This document shows, one piece after another, positions 8,919 through 16,500 of a stretch of DNA of 35,390 nucleotides. Made by a program: the position numbers and the translations under genes. Below the pieces are notes generated by a model. The model saw only the letters and a list, made by a program, of their open reading frames with translations, had not been told where the DNA came from and did no database searches. Where the stretch lies: contig JAISWI010000088.1 in assembly GCA_031270865.1 (NCBI GenBank), positions 1-35,390 on the forward strand, in the 5' to 3' direction. Source of the stretch: Oscillospiraceae bacterium (GTDB lineage: Bacteria; Bacillota; Clostridia; Christensenellales; Aristaeellaceae). Each line of letters begins with the position of its first letter. The first letter of the stretch is position 1.

Positions 8919-10205
8919 TCACCGGCTGCCGCCGCCGCCAGCAAACGCTGGCTCGGGATTACCCCAAAGGGCGTTCCATCCTTTGCTGAACGCGTTGCCA
9001 AACGCTGTCACCGCGTTTGTCGCGTGTTCATACGCGGCAACCGCGCCATCAATGACGGTATCAGAGATCAGCTCCGAAAGCTTCTTGTCGGTTAGCTTTT
9101 CCGAAGCCCAGTCAAGAAACATGCTTACGCCTACAGTGGCCGCGGCGACGGCGATAACTGGCGCGGCGCCAAAAACCGCGCCGATAGCTGCCGCGGCGCC
9201 AACCGCTATTAAGGTGTCGGTAACCCAACTCACGGCGGTTTCACCCACAGTTTCCGCATAGAAGCGCGCGTTTCCCCAACCGCCTTGATCCTTGAACTCA
9301 TCCCAGTTTTCAAAACCAGAAATGATGCCGGATACTGCAATACCGCCCCATTTCAACGCTGCGGAAGCGCTGAACCCTTGTTTTGCCCCTGTTACCGCGT
9401 CTGTCGGAAAAAGGTTGAGTTCGGTGATTTTCTTATTCAACGCGAAGCTGGTGTTTTCTCCCAACCCCGCGATTCCTCGCGTGGCGGCGCCTTCGAAAAA
9501 ATCATCAAGACCAAACAGCTTATTCCACCATTTCGCCTCTGGCATAATGTCGTGGTTTCCAGCGAGCTTCTTCATGTCTTCGCCTAGGATTTTTACAAGC
9601 GCTTCACCTGCCTTCAGATCGCCTTTGAGAATCTTTGCCAAGCCTATAGCGGAACCATCCAACCACTCGCCACTGCTATTAAGCAATAGCGCGGCCCACA
9701 GCGGAGCCAGGCCGGAGCTGATCACGCCTGCTTTCTCACCAAACTTGAGCAGGAACGTTTGCCACCAACTCGGTTCTTTTTTCGAAGCGTCCAAGGGGTC
9801 GGCTGACCCTGCCGCCGCTTCGTCGATAATACTTCCCGCCCAGGCGCCAGCGCCTGCCCCTCCGGCGGACGGCGCCGTCTTCAACCTGTTGTCAGCCAGT
9901 TCATCTTCATATTGCCGGAATGTCTGCGCGGCCTGAAGCGTGGCGCTTGAGAATCGGTTCGCGACATTGCCCACAGTCGCGAAGGCCGAAGCGACGCTCC
10001 ATATCGCGCCGGCGGCTGAACCGCCGCGCGTTGAGGCAAAGCGAAGTCTGCCGTTCAGGTTTATATACAAATTCCCAAGGTTTGGCAGCGAAGACGCGAT
10101 ACGCGCAAGCCGCCCCTGCGCGTCGCTCATCGCTCGCGCCGCGTTGCGGGCATGCGCGGCGGTCTGTTGCAGCGCGTCGGTGTTCACCCACAGCGCGTAT
10201 GACAT
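8919..10205 (-). CDS. Candidate T7SS-secreted effector (WXG/LXG-like N-terminus, Gly/Ala hydrophobic C-terminus)
   Basis: 428 residues from the ATG at 10205. GGGAGG is eight bases from it but only two bases from the in-frame ATG at 10211, so the shorter form is preferred. The first ~110 residues are helical, starting near a Trp (YALWVNTDALQQTAAHARN) with heptad-like Ala/Leu and no Sec signal, as in T7SS substrates. A Gly/Ala/Ser linker at ~115-130 is followed by a central region of unknown fold, then an unusually Ala/Gly-rich hydrophobic stretch at ~330-365 (IAVGAAAAIGAVFGAAP) that could insert in membranes, and a short Gly-rich tail. No nuclease, NADase or lipid II phosphatase motif is recognised. 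DUF4176 follows immediately, as near LXG toxins. No obvious immunity gene is seen next to it. The effector role is inference. Confidence 0.7.
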   Translation of the reverse strand: MSYALWVNTDALQQTAAHARNAARAMSDAQGRLARIASSLPNLGNLYINLNGRLRFASTRGGSAAGAIWSVASAFATVGNVANRFSSATLQAAQTFRQYEDELADNRLKTAPSAGGAGAGAWAGSIIDEAAAGSADPLDASKKEPSWWQTFLLKFGEKAGVISSGLAPLWAALLLNSSGEWLDGSAIGLAKILKGDLKAGEALVKILGEDMKKLAGNHDIMPEAKWWNKLFGLDDFFEGAATRGIAGLGENTSFALNKKITELNLFPTDAVTGAKQGFSASAALKWGGIAVSGIISGFENWDEFKDQGGWGNARFYAETVGETAVSWVTDTLIAVGAAAAIGAVFGAAPVIAVAAATVGVSMFLDWASEKLTDKKLSELISDTVIDGAVAAYEHATNAVTAFGNAFSKGWNALWGNPEPAFAGGGGSR

Positions 10206-10224
10206 AACCATTACCTCCCTGGCG

Positions 10225-10746
10225 TTAGGATTTCAGCAACATGTTAAGCTTATCGGGAAGCATCATTGGCTCGAATAACGTTTCTGTCGCAATAAATGTC
10301 GGCTGGAGAGGATTCAGGTATACCCGGCTATATGTTATGCCATCACACATCCACCAAGGCATATCTATTCTGTTAGACTTGTTATGGAACGGAACGTTGG
10401 GCAGAAGCCCGGGATTGAGCCCGCCCGGAAGAACCGGAGGTTTCATCTCCTCAATATCGGGCAGTGACTCCGACTCGCGGGCGACGGACCGCTCCGCCTC
10501 CTCGAGCGTCCGGGCGGCCTCAAAAAGGGCTTTCCGGTCAATGTCGAGGGCAGTCGAATACGCGCGAGCCTTCACTTTTAGTCGAGATATGTCGACGATA
10601 TTGAAGACCCGTTCCGGCTCGAACAGGACCACCAGTTTGAGGATAGAAACGACCTCGTCGACGGCGGCGCGGGCGCAGTTATCAACCGCGCTTAGGTACC
10701 TGGCGGAGTCCTCGATCCGCTCTGTGTCACACGATAAACTATGCAC
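10225..10746 (-). CDS. Unknown T7SS-locus protein
   Basis: 173 residues; GTG start at 10746 with GGAAGGGG eight bases upstream. I do not recognise a family. The first ~105 residues are predicted helical and rich in charged residues (IEDSARYLSAVDNCARAAVDEVVSIL, no Sec signal), a layout compatible with a WXG100-like hairpin without the WXG motif; the rest is Pro-rich (MKPPVLPGGLNPGLLP) with a PWWMCDG motif. It lies directly upstream of the effector (20 bases) and directly downstream of the AACGTT box array. It could be a secretion partner or co-substrate of the effector. Confidence 0.65.
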   Translation of the reverse strand: MHSLSCDTERIEDSARYLSAVDNCARAAVDEVVSILKLVVLFEPERVFNIVDISRLKVKARAYSTALDIDRKALFEAARTLEEAERSVARESESLPDIEEMKPPVLPGGLNPGLLPNVPFHNKSNRIDMPWWMCDGITYSRVYLNPLQPTFIATETLFEPMMLPDKLNMLLKS

Positions 10747-10765
10747 ACGCGCCGCCCCTTCCTGT

Positions 10766-10876
10766 ATAAACGTTATGACGCTGCCTGTAAACGTCAGTCA
10801 TCCAATAAACGTTATGTCGCTGCCCACAAACGTTCTTCATCCTATAAACGTTATGGCGCAACCCATAAACGTTATG
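10766..10876 (-). promoter_or_regulatory. Array of six AACGTT boxes, candidate LytTR operator
   Basis: Six AACGTT-type cores start at 10769, 10790 (AACGTC), 10808, 10829, 10847 and 10868, with spacings of exactly 21, 18, 21, 18 and 21 bases. Four sit in a near-palindrome ATAAACGTTATG. Read on the minus strand, five of them give AACGTTTAT or AACGTTTGT, a full match to the LytTR-family consensus [TA][AC][CA]GTTN[AG][TG]. That family binds paired direct repeats with a 12-13 base gap, a 21-22 base period. The array fills almost the whole 135-base gap upstream of the unknown gene and the effector. A LytTR regulator is encoded about 2 kb away in the same operon. Confidence 0.6.
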
Positions 10877-10881
10877 ATACC

Positions 10882-11211
10882 CTACGCGCTGTAGGTCGGC
10901 ACGTCTTCCAGCGAGGCGACGTCCGTGCCGCCGATCTGCTGTTCTGTCTCCGCGTAGGTCTGGCGGGCCTGGAGCAGGTCGGCCACAGCGTCGTTCATCG
11001 GGCGGCGGGCTTCCTGGAGTTTCCCGCATAAAGCGTTGAATTTCCCGGCGTAGGACTGTTCCGCCGCGCCTTCCCAATTCGCCTCAAGCTGGCTCATCAA
11101 CGCTTGCAATTCCTGGATAACGCTGTCCATTTCATCGGAATCCTTCGAGAAGAGCGTCGCGCTCTCAACCATCTCCTCCAGCGGGACGAGCAGTTCATAA
11201 TTCGAGGCCAT
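10882..11211 (-). CDS. WXG100 protein (EsxA/ESAT-6 family)
   Basis: 109 residues; ATG at 11211 with GGAAGGGG seven bases upstream (an in-frame TTG at 11217 is less likely). Helix-turn-helix hairpin with the turn motif Trp46-Glu-Gly48 (ANWEGAA) and a C-terminal Tyr86-x-x-x-Glu90 (TYAETE) secretion signal. No Sec signal peptide. WXG100 proteins are small secreted substrates and structural partners of T7SS that bind the EssC ATPase, often as dimers. A single Cys (ALCGKL) in helix two is unusual. The tail of about 18 residues after the signal is longer than in minimal ESAT-6 proteins. Confidence 0.93.
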   Translation of the reverse strand: MASNYELLVPLEEMVESATLFSKDSDEMDSVIQELQALMSQLEANWEGAAEQSYAGKFNALCGKLQEARRPMNDAVADLLQARQTYAETEQQIGGTDVASLEDVPTYSA

Positions 11212-11229
11212 GGTCAAACCCCTTCCTAT

Positions 11230-11267
11230 GCGGCTTTGCCGCTATCGTCCTTGCTGCCGTAAGGCAG
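11230..11267 (-). other. Two small hairpins between the WXG100 genes
   Basis: GCGGC-ttt-GCCGC (11230-11242) and CTGCC-gtaa-GGCAG (11254-11267) lie in the 64-base gap between two WXG100 genes. They may affect mRNA stability and the ratio of the two proteins; there is no T-run for termination. Confidence 0.35.
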
Positions 11268-11275
11268 TTTGTTGG

Positions 11276-11575
11276 TCAGCCGTGCATCTGCGCGACGATA
11301 CCCGCGGCTGTGCTGTCCGCATCGTCATACTTACCAGCGGCTTTGGTCAAAAATTCTCCGTACTGCTCAACGACCGCGCGAATCTGCCGGAGATAGCCGT
11401 CCGCCGTCGACATCTGGGATTCGAACGCGGCCTGCGCCTCGCCGCGCCACTTCGCGTTGATGTCCGCCGCGTGCGTTCGCACGTTGTTGACGACGCTGTC
11501 ATAGGTGCCCAGGATACTCGCGATGCGCCCCGCGATCGCGGACAACTGCGCGGAGTTTACGCCGAACTGTGCCAT
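11276..11575 (-). CDS. WXG100 protein (EsxA/EsxB family)
   Basis: 99 residues, the standard WXG100 length. Helical hairpin with Trp43-Arg-Gly45 (AKWRGEA) at the turn and a C-terminal Tyr83-x-x-x-Asp87 (KYDDAD) T7SS secretion signal. AAAGGAGGGTTCCTC precedes the ATG. With the neighbouring WXG100 gene it may form a heterodimeric EsxA-EsxB-like pair, or each may be a homodimer; sequence alone does not decide. Third small helical gene in a row in the operon. Confidence 0.95.
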   Translation of the reverse strand: MAQFGVNSAQLSAIAGRIASILGTYDSVVNNVRTHAADINAKWRGEAQAAFESQMSTADGYLRQIRAVVEQYGEFLTKAAGKYDDADSTAAGIVAQMHG

Positions 11576-11603
11576 AGAGGAACCCTCCTTTTATTTTTTG
11601 CCG

Positions 11604-11909
11604 TTAACCCCTGGAGCTTTGCACCTGCCGCCGGGCCTCCCTGTCAGCGGCCTCAAGCCGCGCGGCGAACGCGCTGAGCTGGCCCGCGATGGAACGGAGT
11701 TCTGAGACGAGCGCGTTGCCGTCCGACTGCAGCAGGCTGATCATTTCGGATACAGCGTTCGCCGTTTTGCCTTTGAATTCCGGGAATAACGTGTCCCGCA
11801 TGGTCCTGAACTCACGGTTCACATCGTCCGCGAGGTCGCCCGCGACGCCTAGGATACGGGCGGCGCATCGGCGTATCTCCGCAACATCATATATAGTTGC
11901 CAATATCAT
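11604..11909 (-). CDS. WXG100-like protein with FKG instead of WXG
   Basis: 102 residues from the ATG at 11909, behind GGGAGGAGGG. The length, all-helical character and central turn Phe45-Lys-Gly47 (PEFKGKTA) match WXG100 proteins, but the Trp is replaced by Phe and no C-terminal YxxxD/E signal is present. It could be the signal-less partner of a heterodimer, since in many Esx pairs only one member carries the export motif. No Sec signal. It sits between the YukD-like gene (12 bases) and the WXG100 gene (28 bases). Confidence 0.8.
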   Translation of the reverse strand: MILATIYDVAEIRRCAARILGVAGDLADDVNREFRTMRDTLFPEFKGKTANAVSEMISLLQSDGNALVSELRSIAGQLSAFAARLEAADREARRQVQSSRG

Positions 11910-11920
11910 CCCTCCTCCCG

Positions 11921-12172
11921 CTAAAGCAGCGTCAAGCGCCAGCCGTCCATAATCCCGCACTGCGCGACCGTCGCGCCTCCGGGCAGCGCCTTGCGCGTGT
12001 CCCTGTCAAAGAGCGTCAGGCTCTCCATGTCAAAGGCGATGTTATGCCGCGCCGCCTCGAGCGAGCGGGCCATCTGAAGCGCCATCTCGGAGATAATGCC
12101 GTCCACGGGGAGCTGGAAGTCGAACAGCGAGCCTGTCGCCGGGATGAACACCTCCGCCGTTACCCGTTCCAT
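11921..12172 (-). CDS. YukD/EsaB-like ubiquitin-fold protein
   Basis: 83 residues from the ATG at 12172; an in-frame ATG at 12178 lies only two bases after the AAAGG site. The beta-grasp pattern is visible: VTAEVFIPATGSLFDFQLP, a helix EMALQMARSLE, LTLFDRDTRKALPGGATVAQCGI and a final GWRLTLL. EsaB/YukD proteins are cytoplasmic ubiquitin-like parts or regulators of Firmicute T7SS; EccD carries the same fold in mycobacteria. No di-Gly tail for conjugation. Its start overlaps the end of the EspG-like gene by 13 bases, indicating translational coupling. Confidence 0.9.
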   Translation of the reverse strand: MERVTAEVFIPATGSLFDFQLPVDGIISEMALQMARSLEAARHNIAFDMESLTLFDRDTRKALPGGATVAQCGIMDGWRLTLL

Positions 12173-12663
12173 GGCCATTGCCTTTCCAGCAGATCAGCCC
12201 GTATTAGCCCCGCGACGGCGTCTTTGCCGCCCTCGACCGACGCTTCGCCCGTCAAGCCCCATCGGAATGACGCCTCATCGGATTCCTCCAGCGCGTCCAG
12301 GAGACAGGCCGAGGCCGTTTCCTTATCCTCCAGCGGGGTGATGGAGACGCCGCCGCCCTCGCTGCCGCGTATCAGGATGGGGATGCCGCCGCCCTCGTAC
12401 AGCGCCCACACGCGTCCGCCCGCCATCAGCGCCCATGCCTTCGGGCTTGCCGCGATCCGCTTCAGCAGTCCGTACAGCCTTTCCTCTACCTGGAACCCCT
12501 CGTCCGTCCTCCGGATCAGCCCGCCCTGTTCCAAACCTGCCGCCGCCGCGTTAGCGTCAGCCTCGTCCAGCGAACCGCCGCCGATTCCGGTAAGACCGGC
12601 CAACAGCGCCATCTCCTTCCGGCTTAGCAGGATTCCAGCGCTCTCGACCTTCATTCCGGACAT
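12160..12663 (-). CDS. Putative EspG/EsaE-like T7SS chaperone
   Basis: 167 residues, ATG at 12663 with GGGAAGGGG eight bases upstream. No confident family. The pattern is ILLSRKEMALLAGLTGI near residue 10, an Ala-rich helix ending LEQGGLIRR (~36-52), a VEERLYGLLKRIAASPKAWAL stretch (~60-80), then strands (GRVWALYEGGGIPILIRGSEGG, VSITPL). It recalls the actinobacterial EspG layout (LTxxELxxL, ..L..RGLV.., ..L...LARP.., then beta strands). EspG proteins are cytosolic chaperones for T7SS substrates. This protein is shorter (EspG ~270-300 residues). Position next to YukD and the WXG100 genes supports a chaperone or core-accessory role. The similarity is by eye and could be convergent. Confidence 0.55.
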   Translation of the reverse strand: MSGMKVESAGILLSRKEMALLAGLTGIGGGSLDEADANAAAAGLEQGGLIRRTDEGFQVEERLYGLLKRIAASPKAWALMAGGRVWALYEGGGIPILIRGSEGGGVSITPLEDKETASACLLDALEESDEASFRWGLTGEASVEGGKDAVAGLIRADLLERQWPWNG

Positions 12664-12682
12664 TCGCTCAGCCCCTTCCCTC

Positions 12683-13483
12683 TCACAGCGTCATTGTACC
12701 TAAAACAGTCCCTGGCGTCCCGTTTTCTGACGGACGGTCGTTTTCGGGCCGCGAATGGTTTTCGGCGTCCAGATACTGGCGGATATCCTCGCGCCTCGCG
12801 CGTGATATGGGCACCGACGCGCCGCCGCGCACCGTAATGGTGAGGCTGGCGAAGTCGACGGACTCTATCAGCCTGGGATTGACGAGGAACGCGCGATGAC
12901 AGCGCAGGAACGCCGATCCCAGCTTGGCCTCCATATCCGTTATGGTTCCATATACGCAGAAGCATTGCCGCGACGTATATAGGATGATCTTCTTATCACG
13001 CGCCTCTATGTGGGTAACCGACTCGCGCGGCAGCCTGCGCGCGGAGGACCCGAAGTCCAGCAGGATCCGCTCCTGGCGCGGGCTCATCAGCTCCGCGTAG
13101 TCGAGGAACACGCTGGTCAGCGTTTCCTTAGCGCGCTCAGCCGTGATGGGCGGCAGAAGCACTCCGGCCGGGCGCGGACACACGCGAAGCATACGCTCCA
13201 GCACCCCCGACTGGCGAACCCAGAACACCGGGTAGGAGTCGCGGCAGCGCTCAAGCATCCGGCGGGCAAGCCTCGCGGCGTCGTTGACGTTCTCGCTGGT
13301 AAGTCCAGCCATAAACAGGACCGCGCCCTCCACGTCCTGGGCGGCTTTGTCCGCCTCAACATGCGTGTCCGTGCTCATCACGATCCGGACGGGACAGCCG
13401 CTCGCGAGCGCGTGTTCCAGTACCGCGCCGCCCAACGCGCGGCGAAGCTCCTCGTCCCGTTCCAGCAAGATGACAGGCAGCAT
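12683..13483 (-). CDS. LytTR DNA-binding regulator with degenerate receiver
   Basis: 266 residues from the ATG at 13483, eight bases after AAAGGAG; an in-frame ATG at 13489 is only two bases after it. Residues ~149-245 are a LytTR domain (VTHIEARDKKIILYTS, FLRCHRAFLVNPRLIESV, VPISRARREDIRQYL). The N-terminal ~120 residues look like a response-regulator receiver (VILLERDEELRRAL at the first strand), but where the phosphorylated Asp should sit the strand reads GAVLFMAG, so aspartate phosphorylation is unlikely. No histidine kinase is in the window. A disordered Asn/Pro/Thr tail follows. It is encoded right after essC and probably controls this locus, perhaps through the AACGTT array at 10766-10876 (inference). 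Confidence 0.9.
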   Translation of the reverse strand: MLPVILLERDEELRRALGGAVLEHALASGCPVRIVMSTDTHVEADKAAQDVEGAVLFMAGLTSENVNDAARLARRMLERCRDSYPVFWVRQSGVLERMLRVCPRPAGVLLPPITAERAKETLTSVFLDYAELMSPRQERILLDFGSSARRLPRESVTHIEARDKKIILYTSRQCFCVYGTITDMEAKLGSAFLRCHRAFLVNPRLIESVDFASLTITVRGGASVPISRARREDIRQYLDAENHSRPENDRPSENGTPGTVLGTMTL

Positions 13484-13504
13484 GCTCATTGCTCCTTTGT
13501 TCCA

Positions 13505-16500
13505 TCAAGGTGATGGAACCATGATTTCGCGGACCGTGTCGCCCATGTACAACAGGCCATGCCCAGCCTGGAACGATTCCCGCCTCTGCGCGGACCGGGG
13601 CAGGTTCCACGGGCTGGCGAAGCCGACGCCGTACCGCCCGCCCAACAGGATTCCGCGCTGGGTATCCGCGAAAGCCTTCACTAAGGGTTTGGACGCGCAG
13701 CCCTGGTAAGAGTCATGCGCCAGCGCCGCGAACACGTATATGCCGTACATCGCCGCCCTGCCGATGGTCGGCGGCAGGAACTTCAGCGCGTATTCCGAGC
13801 CTTGGCCCGCCATTTGGTCCAATTCGTCGATGAGTATCACAATGGGCTGCAGCTTCTCCGCGTACGCGCGGACGGCGGGTTCGCCGCCTTCCTCCCGCGC
13901 CTTCGCCTTGCCCCGCGTCCGTGTTCCGTTGATCTCGACGGATACTGACCGCAGCGCTTCATCCAAACGCTTGTCGCTCCAGGAATACCGCTCAATGCCC
14001 GGGGGATCGGAGGCAAACGCGTTCCCGCCTCCGACCGCGATGATCCTCGCGCCGAAACCGGCGTACAGCCGCGCGATCTGCGTCAGCAAGCCCGTCTTGC
14101 CGCCGCGCCTCGCGCCGAACACCAGCCAGGAGTGGTCGCGGTCCAGCGGCAGATGGAACGGCGAGCCGTCCTCTATATCGAATCCAACGGGCGCGCGCCA
14201 TGGCGACGGGTTTGAGCACGCGGGCAGCGCGAGGAATTCGGCTTGCGCGATGTTTTCGGGAACGCGCGGTATCGGCCGAGGACGAACGCCGTTCCACGCG
14301 TCGTCCATTGCGTGAGCGGCGTCGGCGATCCGGCCGATCCTCGCCTCGTCGCCCTGTTCCGCGCCATAGAGCGCGGTCTGGAACTCATGGGGGCCGTCCA
14401 TCCGGAACAGCCCGCGCCCGGGAAGCTGCGGTATGGACGCTTCCTCCGCCTGGACCACGCATCCCAGCGCCTCGCGATACGCGCCTTTGTCCGATTGCTG
14501 CAGCGCTATGCCGGTAAAGCTGGTATGCAGGTTGCCGGGCAGCTCGTTCATGCCCATCGCGGTGACAATGAAGCAGATGCCGCGCCCAGCGGTTTCCCTC
14601 ATCAGCGTGAACAGCTTCCGGCGCGTGTCGTCGGGGAACGTGTCCTCGCGCGCCTGTTGGACGCGGTCGACCATGATTATCCATAACGGCAGCGGAGCGG
14701 CGTTCTTACGCGCCATGGCGCGGTTGTACTCGGCGAAGCTGTCCGTGCCCGCCTCGGCTAGAAGGGCGCGGCGGCGCTCGTTTTCCTTGTCCAGCATCCT
14801 CACAAGGCGCTGTATCTCGGCTTCCTCATCCTGGTAAACGACGTCGCCCACATGCGGCAAAGCCTTCAGAATACCCAGCGTCCTCGTGGTCAGGCTGAAT
14901 ATATAGACCTGGACCCGCGCGGGCGAATACATCCGCGCGGCGGACAGCGCGAGGGTCTGCAGGAATGTCGTCTTGCCCGCGCCCGTTAGACCGCAGACAA
15001 TGACGTTGCCGATATCGGCGAACGGCAGCCGGACGGGTGTCTGGCATTGCCGCCGCAAATCGTCCATCACGCCGACGACAGGCGAGACGTCGGAGGAGGA
15101 GGGCCAGCCCTCGCCGTTGAAACCGCTGGTTTCATATTCCTCTATATCTTCCAGGAACAGGACCTCTTTAAGCGGTTCCTTCCAGAGCTGGAACGCCTGG
15201 TTGACATCGCGCGACCTCGCGACGTCCTCTATACGCGCGAGGACGGCCTCCATCTCCGTGATACGCGCTGACCGCGGAACAATCCTTTTAGGCTGCGCCA
15301 GCGGAACCGGACGGCCCAGGTCGTCCAGCAGCGCGGCAAGCTCGTCCGCCCGCGCCATGTCCGGATCATACGGCGCGCCGCTGTAACTGGTTTGCAGCTG
15401 TATGAACAGCTCGTCGTTGCCGACCTGCAGATAACACCTGCCCGCGCCTTTCAGGTAAGCCGCTTCGGGATGGTGGAGCATCTGCGAGCTGTCGGCGCGG
15501 TCCTGCACGCGCAGGCATATCTTGAAGCGGCTGTTCGCCCATATCTCGTCGCTGACGGAGTTGGAAGGCTTCTGCGTCGCGAGGATCAGGTGCACGCCCA
15601 GCGAACGCCCTACCCGCGCGATGCTGATGAGGTTGCTCATGAAATCCGGCTGGTCGCTCTTAAGCTCGGCGAACTCGTCCGTTATGATGATAAGATGGGC
15701 GAGCGGCGCCATATCCTGGCTGGCCTCGCGCATGCGGATATACTCGTCGATCTTCTCAACGCCCGCTTGGGCGAACAGCGTCTGCCGCCGCCTCACCTCA
15801 GCCTGGAGCGAGACGCGGGCGCGGTAGATCGCGCCGCCGTCCAGATTGGTAAGGATGCCGGACACATGGGGCAGGCCCACGAACGGCGCGGTCATGCCGC
15901 CGCCCTTGTAGTCGATGAGCAGGAACTGGACCTCATCCGGCGAGTAGTTGACCGCCAGCGATAGGATATACGTCTGGAGCATGACCGACTTGCCCGAGCC
16001 GGTCGTTCCGGCGACCAAACCATGCGGGCCGTGCGCGTTTTCGCACAGGTCCAGCGCGAATGGCTTCCCGCCCGCGCCAAGCCCCACCACGGAGCGCATG
16101 CCGTCGTAGACATGGTTCTCACTCCATAAACGCCATATGTCCAGGTCCTCCGCCCTGCGGACGCCGTATGTTTCAAGGAATGTCACGCTGGTTGGTATAG
16201 CCGTGTTGATGGCGGTCTCCGTCACGCGCATGGGCGCGAGGGCGCGCGCCAGCCGCTCAAGGCAGTCAGGGTCCATGAACTCTCCGGTCAGCGGCGAGCG
16301 CTTGCCTATCATCTCATAGAGCGAACAGCTCTCCTTATCCGCTTCGAATACCAAGCCGCATTCCTTTGGCAGCTGGTCCATGTACGGCGCGGCGGCGATA
16401 TAGGTCAGGCCTGGGGCGCCGCCGAGCAATGTCGCCAGGAACGGCTGGTCCTCGATTAGTTTGGGATGCGTGGCGCATACCACGTAGCGCGGCAGATCGG

